A stretch of 64,000 bases of DNA from Hartmannibacter diazotrophicus (GTDB lineage Bacteria > Pseudomonadota > Alphaproteobacteria > Rhizobiales > Pleomorphomonadaceae), in assembly GCF_900231165.1 (NCBI RefSeq), contig NZ_LT960614.1, positions 3,845,501 through 3,909,500 on the forward strand, read 5' to 3'. The notes under the pieces are model-generated. The model had not been told where the DNA came from and did not search any database. It saw only the letters and a list, made by a program, of their open reading frames with translations. Position 1 is the stretch's first letter. Every line of letters begins with the position of its first letter. The translations under genes and the position numbers were made by a program. Positions 25,731 through 34,639 of the stretch are shown here, one piece after another.

Positions 25731-26642
25731 ATGCCGGCATTCCTTTCGCGCCTCGGCCAGGCCATCTATGGCAATCCCTATATCGTGCTCTGCATCGCGA
25801 CCCTTTGCTGGTCGGGCAACGCAATCGCCGGGCGCCTCGCGGTCGGCGAGGTCTCGCCCATGACCCTGACCTTCCTGCGCTGGGTCGGCGTGGCGCTCGT
25901 CCTGCTGGTCTTCGCGCGCCGGACGATCAAGGCCGAGTGGCCGGCTCTGCGTGCCAACCTCGGCTATGTGATCGGCATGGGAACGGTCGGCTTCACGACC
26001 TTCAACGCCCTCTTCTATCTGGCCAGCCATTTCACCACGGCGGTCAACATGGGCATCCTGCAGGGCTCGATCCCGATCCTTGTCTTCGCACTTGCGCTTG
26101 CCTGGCATGGAACGCGGGTGACGCCGACGCAGATTCTGGCCGTCATCATCGGGCTTTCGGGCGTCGCCATCGTGGCGATCAAGGGCGATCTGGCCACGAT
26201 CAGGCACCTGACCTTCAACAGCGGCGACCTGCTGATTCTCGCTGCCTGCCTCGCCTACGCCTCCTATACGGCGCTGTTGCAGAACCGGCCCAGGATGTCC
26301 GGCCTGGCTTTCTTCGCCGGCCTCTCCGGCGCAGCCCTCGTCAGCTCGCTGGTGCCCTTCGCCGTCGAGGCGGGTCTCGGGCAGGTCGTCTGGCCGACGC
26401 CCGCCGGCTGGTTGGTCGTCGCCTATGTCGCCCTCTTTCCCTCGGTCGTCTCGCAGCTCATGTTCATCCGCGGCGTCGAGTTGATCGGCCCCGGACGGGC
26501 CGGCATCTTCGTCAACCTCATCCCCGTCTTCGCCTCGATCCTCGCGATCCTCATCCTCGGCGAGCCGTTTCACCCCTACCACGCGCTTGCGCTCGCCCTC
26601 GTGCTTGGCGGCATCTTCTTCGCCGAACGCAGTAAGCCCTGA
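25731..26642 (+). CDS. EamA-domain DMT-family transporter
   Basis: A 303-residue membrane protein with ten predicted helices in two EamA repeats. Repeat 1 has [20 protein letters not shown] and [14 protein letters not shown]; repeat 2 has [18 protein letters not shown] and [19 protein letters not shown]. Such exporters release amino acids or metabolites, but the substrate is not predictable. It follows a promoter with an overlapping palindrome (25652-25697) and precedes another DMT gene by 76 bp. Confidence 0.88.
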   Translation: MPAFLSRLGQAIYGNPYIVLCIATLCWSGNAIAGRLAVGEVSPMTLTFLRWVGVALVLLVFARRTIKAEWPALRANLGYVIGMGTVGFTTFNALFYLASHFTTAVNMGILQGSIPILVFALALAWHGTRVTPTQILAVIIGLSGVAIVAIKGDLATIRHLTFNSGDLLILAACLAYASYTALLQNRPRMSGLAFFAGLSGAALVSSLVPFAVEAGLGQVVWPTPAGWLVVAYVALFPSVVSQLMFIRGVELIGPGRAGIFVNLIPVFASILAILILGEPFHPYHALALALVLGGIFFAERSKP

Positions 26643-26718
26643 TTTTCGGGTGGCTCCGCCCCGACGGATGGAGCATTGAGACGTGCGGAAACCCGCGCCC
26701 TGACAGGAAAACACGACA

Positions 26719-27627
26719 ATGCCGTCGATCGCCTGGGTTCTGCTGGTCAGCCTCTCCCTGTTGTGGGGAGGGTCCTATCTGTCCGCACGGGTGGCCGCGC
26801 CGGAGATCACGCCCTTCACGCTCGTCTTCCTGCGTGTTGGCATCGCCGCGCTGGTGCTCAACGCCCTCCTCGCCTTTCGCCGTCGCCACCTCGTGCCGAA
26901 CCGCAGGAACCTCGTCAACTACGCGGGGATGGGCCTCCTCAACAACGTCATCCCCTTTGCCCTCATCTTCTTCGGCACCCGCCATATCGGCGCCGGGCTC
27001 GCCTCGATCCTCAATGCCGCGACACCGATCTTCACGGTCCTCGTCTTTCATATCCTCACCGACGAGAAGCTGAAGCCGCTGAAGACGGTCGGCGTCGTTC
27101 TGGGCTTTTCTGGCGTCGCGGTGATGATCGGCCTCTCGGCCCTCGGGAATCTCGGCGCCGACGTGCTGGCCGAGATCGCCTGCATCGGCGCGACGATCTC
27201 CTACGCCTTTTCCAGCCTCTGGAGCCGCCGCTTCAAGGGCGAGGACCCGGTGACGACCGCGACCGGCCAGCTCACCGCCTCCACCATCCTGACCCTGCCG
27301 CTGATGATCTTCGTCGAAGCCCCCTGGACCCTGCCCGCTCCCTCCGGCGAAGCGGTTGCCGCGGTTCTCTTCCTTGCCCTGCTCGCGACCGCCTTCGCCT
27401 ATATCCTCTTCTTCCGCATCGTCGAGGTGGCCGGCGCCTCCAACGTGATGCTCGTGACCTTCCTCGTCCCCGTCAGCGCCATTCTCCTCGGCTGGATCGT
27501 CCTCGACGAGACGCTGGAACCACGCCACTGGGCTGGAATGGCGATGATCATGGCTGGTCTTGCCGCCATCGACGGGCGTCTGTTCCGGCGAGCGAGCATG
27601 CGCGCGCCCGCTGGAGACGAAGGCTGA
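26719..27627 (+). CDS. Second EamA-domain DMT-family transporter
   Basis: A 302-residue ten-helix exporter with two EamA domains (LLWGGSYLSARVAAPEITPF; SYAFSSLWSRRFKGEDP; VTFLVPVSAILLGWIVLDE). It is only distantly similar to the preceding DMT protein, so the pair is not a recent tandem duplication. They may act as a heteromeric or complementary pair; co-transcription is likely. No terminator was seen after it; an AT-rich stretch follows to 27816. Confidence 0.87.
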   Translation: MPSIAWVLLVSLSLLWGGSYLSARVAAPEITPFTLVFLRVGIAALVLNALLAFRRRHLVPNRRNLVNYAGMGLLNNVIPFALIFFGTRHIGAGLASILNAATPIFTVLVFHILTDEKLKPLKTVGVVLGFSGVAVMIGLSALGNLGADVLAEIACIGATISYAFSSLWSRRFKGEDPVTTATGQLTASTILTLPLMIFVEAPWTLPAPSGEAVAAVLFLALLATAFAYILFFRIVEVAGASNVMLVTFLVPVSAILLGWIVLDETLEPRHWAGMAMIMAGLAAIDGRLFRRASMRAPAGDEG

Positions 27628-27816
27628 CGATCAACCGTCCCGCACAAGAGAATTAAATTTTTAAACGCTGCAGCATTGTCGGACATCTTACAAATGCCGC
27701 GAAAATTACTGTCTATCTAAACCGAATTAAGGGAAATTCCGGACCAATTTAATAAATTTTAATCCTGGCATCCCTAGATTGTCGTCACCCTCAAACTGCG
27801 GTGGTGACCTTCCACA

Positions 27817-29499
27817 ATGAACACGATCAAGGGACGTCTTTTCGGGATCGCAGGGCTTTTCGCCCTCGGCCTCGTCATTCTCACGCTCTATTCCGTCTTT
27901 GCCTTCAAGGCCACGCTCTACAGCGATGCGGAGAAGCGGCTGCGCGACATCGTCGACAGCAGCTACTCGATCATCCAGGCCTATCAGGAGAAGGCTGCCA
28001 AGGGCGAGATGTCCGAAGCGGACGCGAAATCCACCGCAATGGCCGCTCTGAATGCGCTGCGATACGACGGGACAGGCTATGTCTGGGTCCACGATCTGGA
28101 CCAGCGCGTCGTCATGCATCCGCTCAACCCGGATTGGAACGGCAAGATCAAGTCGGACATCAAGGATCCTGACGGCAAATCGCTCTACGCAGCCATGAAC
28201 GAGGTCGTCCTCGCCAACGGCGGCGAGGGCAGCTACGCCTATTCGTGGGCCAAGCCTGGCCAGGATCCAGGCAAGATGTTCCCGAAGGAATCCTATGTGA
28301 AGCTGTTCAAGCCGTGGGGCATGGTGATCGGAACGGGCGTCTACGTCGACGACCTCGAAGCCATCGTCTGGTCGAAAGCACTGACCCTCGGCGGTATCGG
28401 CCTTGTCATCCTCGCCCTGATCATCGCGGCGTCCCTGATCGTCGTCCGCTCGATCACGCGCCCCCTGTCGGTCGCCAGCCACCTGCTTGACTGCCTCGTC
28501 ACCGGCCGTCCGGCCGAGGGCTCGACGCTTGCCACCTCGCTGACGGAAGTGCAGACGCTCAATCACTCGGTGGATGTCTTCTACAAGATGAGCATCGAAC
28601 GGGCCGAGCTCAACAGCCGCACCGAGGCCGAGCAGATCCGCCGTGACCGCCAGCAGGCCGAAATCCAGCGCCTGATCTCGGAGTTCCGGGGCGAGATCGC
28701 GAGCGCCCTTGAGACCGTTTCGACCCGTGCGACCTCGATGGTCGGCGCGGTCGACGCCCTCAACAAGATCGCCGATGCGACCTCGGAATGCGTGACGACG
28801 GCGGCCTCGGCCTCCGAACAGGCCTCCGGTTCGGTCGAGACCGTGGCCTCGGCGGCCGAGGAGCTTTCCGCCTCGATCCAGGAAATCTCGCGCCAGATCG
28901 GCAGCAATGGCGAGATCGTCAACCAGGCCACCGACGTTGCCCGCAAGACGAATGACAGCATGGACGGTCTCGCCGAAGCGGCCGACCGGATCGGCGCCGT
29001 CGTCGGGCTGATCTCGGAAATCGCCGAGCAGACCAACCTTCTTGCCCTCAACGCCACCATCGAGGCGGCGCGCGCGGGCGAGGCCGGCCGCGGCTTTGCC
29101 GTCGTCGCCTCCGAGGTCAAGTCCCTCGCCAGCCAGACCGCCAAGGCCACCGACGAGATTTCGACCCAGATCTCCGGAATCCAGAACTCGACCAAGGAAG
29201 CCGTCGAGGCGATCCGCCAGATCACCGACATCATGGGCGAGATCAACCGCGGCACCGGCCTCATCTCCGAGGCGATCGAGGAACAGCAGGCGGCAACGAG
29301 CGAAATTGCCCGCAGCATCTCCGAGGCTTCGGCGGGAACGCAGCAGGTCTCGGCGTCGATGACGGTCGTGACCCAGAACGCCAACCAGACGGCGGACGCG
29401 GCCTCTGGCGTCTATGGCGCCTCCACCGAGGTCAGCAAGACGGCGTCCGATCTGCGCCAGACCGTCGACCGCTTCCTGGAGAATGTCGCGGCCGCCTGA
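27817..29499 (+). CDS. Methyl-accepting chemotaxis protein with single-Cache sensor
   Basis: A 560-residue chemoreceptor. TM1 is at about residues 8-30 and the periplasmic sCache_2 domain spans about 35-185 ([20 protein letters not shown] is the signature). TM2 is about 190-215, then HAMP-like helices. The cytoplasmic signalling domain has its hairpin tip at [20 protein letters not shown] (about residues 400-420). sCache_2 receptors commonly sense small carboxylates such as pyruvate, but the ligand here is unknown. A hairpin terminator follows. Confidence 0.92.
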   Translation: MNTIKGRLFGIAGLFALGLVILTLYSVFAFKATLYSDAEKRLRDIVDSSYSIIQAYQEKAAKGEMSEADAKSTAMAALNALRYDGTGYVWVHDLDQRVVMHPLNPDWNGKIKSDIKDPDGKSLYAAMNEVVLANGGEGSYAYSWAKPGQDPGKMFPKESYVKLFKPWGMVIGTGVYVDDLEAIVWSKALTLGGIGLVILALIIAASLIVVRSITRPLSVASHLLDCLVTGRPAEGSTLATSLTEVQTLNHSVDVFYKMSIERAELNSRTEAEQIRRDRQQAEIQRLISEFRGEIASALETVSTRATSMVGAVDALNKIADATSECVTTAASASEQASGSVETVASAAEELSASIQEISRQIGSNGEIVNQATDVARKTNDSMDGLAEAADRIGAVVGLISEIAEQTNLLALNATIEAARAGEAGRGFAVVASEVKSLASQTAKATDEISTQISGIQNSTKEAVEAIRQITDIMGEINRGTGLISEAIEEQQAATSEIARSISEASAGTQQVSASMTVVTQNANQTADAASGVYGASTEVSKTASDLRQTVDRFLENVAAA

Positions 29500-29529
29500 G
29501 CCGCAGACACTCCGACAAGAGACAAAAGA

Positions 29530-29561
29530 CGGCCCGCCGCGATTCCTGTCGCGGCGGGCCG
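29530..29561. terminator. Hairpin between chemoreceptor and amidase genes
   Basis: Perfect 13-bp stem CGGCCCGCCGCGA/TCGCGGCGGGCCG with a 6-nt loop, 30 bp from each of two convergent genes. It lacks a clear T-run, so it may act as a weak bidirectional terminator. Confidence 0.7.
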
Positions 29562-29589
29562 CCTCGTTCGGGGTCTTGCCAGACGAAAA

Positions 29590-31014
29590 TCAGATGCCCG
29601 TCGGCCGCTGCGCCGCCCAGCCCGTCGCTCTCTCGATGGCGTTGCCGAGCGAAAGCAGCGCGTGATCCTCGCGCAGCCGCCCCACCATCTGAAGGCCGAA
29701 GGGCAGGCCCGCCGGCGTGAACCCGCCGGGCGTCACCAGCACCGGATGGCCGGTCATGGTGATGCGGCAGGCCATGCGCTGCCAGAGGAAGTAGCGGTCG
29801 AAACGATGACCGTCGATTTCCCTCACCCATTCGCAATCGGCGGGCGGCGCCGTGACCGGCGTCGCGGGGGTTACGAAGACGTCGTAGTCGCGCAGAAGCG
29901 CCGCCGTGCGCCGGAAGATCGCCGTGCGTTCGCGCAGGCCGAAGGCAAGTTCGGCCGGCACCGTCGCCGCCCCCTGGCGGATGTTGCGCGCATAATCGGG
30001 GCGGAAGAGTTCCGGCTTCGTGTGGACGAGGGCCGGCGAGTCGGTGAAGAAGCCGAACATCTCGATCACTTCCCAGGCCCGGTCGGCGGTTGAAAGATCG
30101 AGTTCCACATCGTCGATTGTGCAGCCGAGCGCCTCCAGCGCGGTCCGCGCCCCGGCATAGGCCTCGCGCACCTCCGGCGAGACCGGCAACCCGTCCGCAT
30201 CCTTGCTCCAGGCGATACGCACCCTGGAAAGATCCACCTCGGCGAGATTGAGGAACGCCGCCGGGTCGAGGTCGATGGCATTGGGCACCGCATGCGAGGC
30301 GCCGGCCATGGCGGCGAGCAGCAAGCCGGCATCCTGCGAGGAGCGCGCCATCGGCCCGAGCACCGCATGCGGCGTCCATCCGTCGCCGAGCGCCTCGAAG
30401 GGCACGAGACCGGGCGACGTTCGAAGCCCGACCGTGTTGCAGAAGGAGGACGGATAGCGGATCGAGCCGCCGCTGTCGGACCCGTCGGCGAACGGCAGCA
30501 GGCCCGCCGCGATCGCCGCCCCGGCCCCGCTCGACCCGCCGCCGTGACGGCCGAGGTCCCACGGGTTGCGGGTGGTTCCGAACACCTCGTTGAAGGCGAG
30601 CGTTCCGACACCGTATTCGGGCGTGTTGGTCTTGCCGATGATGAGCGCCCCGGCCTCGCGCAGCCGGCCGACGAAGATCGCATCCTTGTCGGACACCGGA
30701 TCGCTCATGTGGGCGCGCGATCCGAAGCGGGTCGGAAACCCCTTCACCGCGTTGAGATCCTTGACCGCCGTCGGCAGGCCATGCAGGACGCCGGTCGCCT
30801 CGCCGGCCAGCGCCGCCTTGTCGGCGGCCTCGGCAAGGCGCAGGGCCTCGCTGGCCGGCATCAGCGCAATGATGGAATTGAGCTTGGGATTGACCTCTTC
30901 AATCCGCGCCAGAAACGCCTTCATGACCTCGACGGCGGAGATTTCCTTGGAGGCGATGAGGCGGGCAAGCTCGGTCGCGGACCGGTAGTGGAGGGGCACG
31001 TCGCTCAACGGCAT
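29590..31014 (-). CDS. Amidase-signature family amidase
   Basis: A 474-residue amidase of the AS family (Ser-Ser-Lys triad). The lysine is in GLPTAVKDLNAVKG. The glycine/serine core reads GGGSSGAGAAIAAGLLPFADGSDSGGSIRYPSS, with the cis-serine in SGAG and the nucleophile in SDSGGS. It cleaves an amide to a carboxylate and ammonia; the substrate is unpredictable. The chosen start, ATG 31014 (MPLSDVPLHYRSA), matches the family N-terminus. The in-frame extension to 31140 is unsupported. Confidence 0.88.
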   Translation of the reverse strand: MPLSDVPLHYRSATELARLIASKEISAVEVMKAFLARIEEVNPKLNSIIALMPASEALRLAEAADKAALAGEATGVLHGLPTAVKDLNAVKGFPTRFGSRAHMSDPVSDKDAIFVGRLREAGALIIGKTNTPEYGVGTLAFNEVFGTTRNPWDLGRHGGGSSGAGAAIAAGLLPFADGSDSGGSIRYPSSFCNTVGLRTSPGLVPFEALGDGWTPHAVLGPMARSSQDAGLLLAAMAGASHAVPNAIDLDPAAFLNLAEVDLSRVRIAWSKDADGLPVSPEVREAYAGARTALEALGCTIDDVELDLSTADRAWEVIEMFGFFTDSPALVHTKPELFRPDYARNIRQGAATVPAELAFGLRERTAIFRRTAALLRDYDVFVTPATPVTAPPADCEWVREIDGHRFDRYFLWQRMACRITMTGHPVLVTPGGFTPAGLPFGLQMVGRLREDHALLSLGNAIERATGWAAQRPTGI

Positions 31015-31168
31015 TGTCCTGTTTCTATTGAGGAAATAACGCGGAAGGGCGACACTATAGGCAAAGCGCGCGGCCACAGGAATGCCGCCGGGAGATGCCG
31101 AATTGGGATTGGGGTGTCGCCGAATGGGAACGCCCTGCAACGCCGCGCCTGACTGGGGCGGCGTGCGA

Positions 31169-31699
31169 TCAGACCTTGCCCCGGCGCGCCACGGCCCAGG
31201 GGTTTTCGAGATACTTGCGCGGCGAGGTCAGCATCTCCTCGGTGGCAAGCTTCCTCGTGATATAGCCCGCGAGCATGGGATCGACCCGCTGACCGTATTC
31301 GTCGACGACGGGGATCACGAGTTGCGTGGCCCCTCCCTCGTAGCTGTGGTGCGTCGGCCGCGCCGAACTGACCTTCGGCTGGAACTTCGCCTGCCCGATC
31401 ATCGCCGGCACCGCCGCCCCGGGCGGAACCTCCATGATCGACAGCAGCTTCTTGTCGCCCCAGTCGTCGCAGACCGCCCAGGACTGGCTGATGTCCTTGA
31501 TCAGGGAGCGCAGGGTCGAGGCATTTTCGGCCAGTTCCTCAAGCATGCTGCCGTAAAGCCAGAACCGGCCGTATCGCCCGGCGTCGCCCCTGCTGCTGCA
31601 CGAAAAGCGGGCCAGGGAAATCGGGCCACGGATTTGCGCCGGGCGGTAGAAGCCGAATGCGAATGACTTCGCCTCCTCCGTCTTCAGATCGAAACTCAT
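31169..31699 (-). CDS. Conserved hypothetical protein
   Basis: A 176-residue soluble protein with no recognised domain. It has hydrophilic strands and a tryptophan-rich middle (AVCDDWGDKKLLSIMEVPPGAAV), and a C-terminal segment QLVIPVVDEYGQRVDPMLAGYITRKL. No signal peptide or membrane helix is visible. Codon use looks like that of its neighbours, so it is probably a real resident gene. It stands alone, facing the same way as the von Willebrand gene upstream. Confidence 0.6.
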   Translation of the reverse strand: MSFDLKTEEAKSFAFGFYRPAQIRGPISLARFSCSSRGDAGRYGRFWLYGSMLEELAENASTLRSLIKDISQSWAVCDDWGDKKLLSIMEVPPGAAVPAMIGQAKFQPKVSSARPTHHSYEGGATQLVIPVVDEYGQRVDPMLAGYITRKLATEEMLTSPRKYLENPWAVARRGKV

Positions 31700-31890
31700 G
31701 GGATCGGAACCTCAATCTGCCGACACGATGCACGAACCGGAACCCTTGTTTCGGGCTCTTGCACCGGCATCCAGCCTTCCGAAAGCCGGCGCCCAACGCT
31801 GGGCCGGCATGATAACCGCCTTCGACAACACACGAACGCCGAGGGCGATGCCTCTCCCGCAGCGCGAGTGACCGAGCAGGCAGACAAGTG

Positions 31891-33957
31891 TTACTTGCCG
31901 GCCAGCGCTCCGGCAAGTCGGACCAGGCTGACGAAGCCGCTGCGGTAGCCATAGGCATCCGCGCCGCGGGCATCGACCGCAAGGTCGGCGATCCGGTCAT
32001 AGCCCATGTCTGCGACCGCCGGATTGGCCTTCAGCTTCTGGCCGAAGGCGGCAACCGCCGCGGCAAAGCGCATGTCGTCGGAAACGCCATCGATGTCGGC
32101 GGCCTCATTGGCGGTCGTGATCGGCGTCTCGATCAGGCGGCTCTTGTCCTCGTCCGGCAGCTTGTAGCGGATCTTGAGGAAGCCGTATTCGTTGGCATGC
32201 AGCGTGCCGTCCGCCGTGGCGGACGCCCCCTGCCCCGAGGACTGGTAGCGCAGATCGTCGGCAAGCCGCGCCGGGCTGCCGGCCGGCGTGATCTCGTAAA
32301 GCGCGGTCACCGCCGTTCCCGCACCGACCTCGCCCGCATCCACCTTGTCGTTGTTGAAATCGGTGCGCGACAAGGTGCGCGTCTCGTAGCCGATCAGGCG
32401 GTATTCCGCGATGGCCTGCGGATTGAACTCGACCTGGATCTTGACGTCCTTGGCGACCGGGAAGAGCGTCGACGTCGCCTCGTCCACCAGCACCTTCTGC
32501 GCCTCGGCCAGCTTGTCGATATAGGCCGCCGCGCCGTTGCCGTTCTGGGCAAGCCGCTGCATCAGCGCGTCGTTGTAATTGCCCTCGCCGAAGCCGAGGA
32601 CGGACAGGAAGATACCGCTCTCGCGCTTCTGCTCGATGAGGCGGGTGAGGCTGTCGTCGTCGGAGGCACCGACGTTGAAGTCGCCGTCGGTGGCCAGGAT
32701 CACCCGGTTGACGCCCTTCGCATCAAAGGATTTCTGCGCCAGCGCATAGGCCTCGTCGAGACCGGCAGCCCCCGCCGTGGACCCGCCCGCGCCGAGACCG
32801 TCGATGGCTTTCAGGATCGCGGGCTTGTCGCTGGCCGCCGTCGGCTCCAGAGCGACACCCGCCGCTCCCGCATAGGTGACGAGCGAGACGTGGTCGTCGG
32901 GCGAGAGTTTGCCGAGGAGCAGCTTGAGGCTGGCTTTCACGAGCGGCAGCTTGTCCGGCGCGTTCATGGAGCCGGAGACATCGATGAGAAAGACGAGATT
33001 GGCCTTCGGCCGCACCGCCGGCTGAACGTCATAGCCCTTGATACCGATGTGGACGATCTTGGTCGCCGCGTTCCAGGGCGTCGGATAGACCGCGACCGTC
33101 GGCTGGAAGGGCGTCTCCCGGCTTTCGGGCAAGGCGTAGTCGTAGGGGAAATAGTTGATCATCTCCTCCACGCGCACGGCATCCGGCGGCGGCATCCGCC
33201 CGGCCTCGATCATGCGGCGCACGAAGGCATAGGACGCGGTGTCGGTGTCGATCGAGAAGGTCGAGACCGGATCCTCCGCCGTCACATTGACGGGGTTGGT
33301 GTCGGCCGCCTCGAAGCGGTCGCGCGAAGCCTCCGGCGGCATCATTGCATCGCCGACGGTCGGCATGGTCGAAGGCGCGGGCATGGCGAGTGGCTTTTGT
33401 GCCATCAGCTCCGACATGATCGGCGCCGCCTCGCGGCGCAGCCTGGCCGCGGCCCCCGCCGCCTGTTGCGGATCGGCCGGAATCGGCGCCTCGATGAGCG
33501 GTTCGGCCGACTGCACGACCGCCATGTCATTCTCCACCGGTGGCGGCGGGGCCAACTGGCCCTCAGCCACCTTCGCCGCGTCCTTGCGGGCGGAAGGAAG
33601 TTCCTGCTCGTCGGCAAGCATCGGCGACGGCGCGCCCGGCATCGACAGGATGTCGGTCTTCACCAGCGGCAACAGAATAAGCGGCAGGAGCATCACGCTG
33701 GCGGCGGCGCCGCCGAGCATCAGTTTCGTCTGGGTCGTCATGGTCCATCTCCCCGTTTGGGTTACGGGCCTTTGACGAGACGGCGCGTCCGATCCTTGGG
33801 GAGCGGTCGTATTTTTTTCCGACGTCTTATTCTGCTCGGCCTCGAAGGCGGCAAGCGCCGCCGCCACGGCACGCTCCTTCGCTTCCTCGCGCGGAGCGGG
33901 CACGGGCGTCTTTGCCAGACGATCGAGATCAGGGCGTTCAAGGTCGGGGCCGCTCAT
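31891..33957 (-). CDS. Membrane-anchored von Willebrand factor A protein
   Basis: A 688-residue protein. An N-terminal cytoplasmic region (1-70: ERPDLDRLAKTPVPAPREEA.. KERAVAAALAAFEAEQNKTS) resembles the cytoplasmic tail of membrane anti-sigma factors. One transmembrane helix follows (about 77-100). A proline-rich periplasmic linker leads to YfbK-like sequence (DPVSTFSIDTDTASYAFVRR; RVEEMINYFPYDYALPESRE), then the vWA domain with the MIDAS motif DVSGSMN near residue 325, and a C-terminal DUF3520-like domain. Its start overlaps the ECF sigma stop by 4 bp (ATGA), so it is coupled to that factor and may restrain it. Confidence 0.85.
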   Translation of the reverse strand: MSGPDLERPDLDRLAKTPVPAPREEAKERAVAAALAAFEAEQNKTSEKNTTAPQGSDAPSRQRPVTQTGRWTMTTQTKLMLGGAAASVMLLPLILLPLVKTDILSMPGAPSPMLADEQELPSARKDAAKVAEGQLAPPPPVENDMAVVQSAEPLIEAPIPADPQQAAGAAARLRREAAPIMSELMAQKPLAMPAPSTMPTVGDAMMPPEASRDRFEAADTNPVNVTAEDPVSTFSIDTDTASYAFVRRMIEAGRMPPPDAVRVEEMINYFPYDYALPESRETPFQPTVAVYPTPWNAATKIVHIGIKGYDVQPAVRPKANLVFLIDVSGSMNAPDKLPLVKASLKLLLGKLSPDDHVSLVTYAGAAGVALEPTAASDKPAILKAIDGLGAGGSTAGAAGLDEAYALAQKSFDAKGVNRVILATDGDFNVGASDDDSLTRLIEQKRESGIFLSVLGFGEGNYNDALMQRLAQNGNGAAAYIDKLAEAQKVLVDEATSTLFPVAKDVKIQVEFNPQAIAEYRLIGYETRTLSRTDFNNDKVDAGEVGAGTAVTALYEITPAGSPARLADDLRYQSSGQGASATADGTLHANEYGFLKIRYKLPDEDKSRLIETPITTANEAADIDGVSDDMRFAAAVAAFGQKLKANPAVADMGYDRIADLAVDARGADAYGYRSGFVSLVRLAGALAGK

Positions 33958-34499
33958 GGCGCCCTCCTTTGCAAGGTCGATTTCAAGGTGCGGCGCGCGG
34001 CAAAGAGATGCCAGGAGACGGTCGCTTCCGCGCAGCCGAGCGCACGGGCCGCCTCGCCATGGCTCATGCCCTCCGCGTGGACCAGCAGCACCGCGTCACG
34101 CTGGCGGTCCGGCAGGCTGCGCACGGCATCCCAGAGCGCATCCTCCGGATTGTCTTCGGCCTCCGGCGGCCCCTGCCCGTCGACAAGCGCCATGGCGGCA
34201 AGCTGGCGCTGGCCCTCCGCCCGGCGCTGGCGGACGCGCAAGGCATCGCGTGCGGCATTGAGCGTGATCCCGCAGAGCCAGGTGGTGAAGGCCGACCGGC
34301 CCTCGAAGTCGGCAAGCCGCTTTGCCAAGCGGATGCAGACTTCCTGCGCCACGTCCTCGGCCTCCGAGGCCTCGCCGAGACAGCGCCAGGCGACCCGGTG
34401 AATGAGTGGATAGTGCCGCCGCACGAGCGCGGCAAAGGCCGCGCTCTCGCCATCGCGGGCGCGCGCAATCAGCCTCTCGTCCGTCTCCTCACCGCTCAT
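33954..34499 (-). CDS. ECF-family RNA polymerase sigma factor
   Basis: A 181-residue extracytoplasmic-function sigma factor. Region 2 (about 15-85) has VAWRCLGEASEAEDVAQEV and FEGRSAFTTWLCGITLNAAR. Region 4 (about 115-170) has AVRSLPDRQRDAVLLVHAEG followed by MSHGEAARALGCAEATVSWH. It is coupled to a vWA membrane protein whose N-terminus looks like an anti-sigma tail, a known ECF arrangement in Proteobacteria. The inducing signal and regulon are unknown. Confidence 0.92.
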   Translation of the reverse strand: MSGEETDERLIARARDGESAAFAALVRRHYPLIHRVAWRCLGEASEAEDVAQEVCIRLAKRLADFEGRSAFTTWLCGITLNAARDALRVRQRRAEGQRQLAAMALVDGQGPPEAEDNPEDALWDAVRSLPDRQRDAVLLVHAEGMSHGEAARALGCAEATVSWHLFAARRTLKSTLQRRAP

Positions 34500-34580
34500 G
34501 GCCGCCCGTCTTCCTGCCTCGTCCGCCGACTTGGACGATGTGACATCGGCGATCCTTTGGTGCGGGAGGCAAAAAAGTTA

Positions 34581-34610
34581 AAAAAATTGGGGCGCCCCGA
34601 AGGACGCCCC
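34581..34610 (-). terminator. Terminator of serA
   Basis: Read on the minus strand: GGGGCG, a loop with CTTCGG, then CGCCCC followed by AATTTTTTT. It lies 30 bp after the serA stop. Confidence 0.88.
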
Positions 34611-34639
34611 GTTTCCCAGCCCAATTGAAGCGTCCCGGC

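Noticed and set aside
31888-34401. 837-residue plus-strand ORF opposite the vWA and sigma genes
   Set aside because: Complementary shadow; the minus-strand genes have clear domains and overlapping starts.
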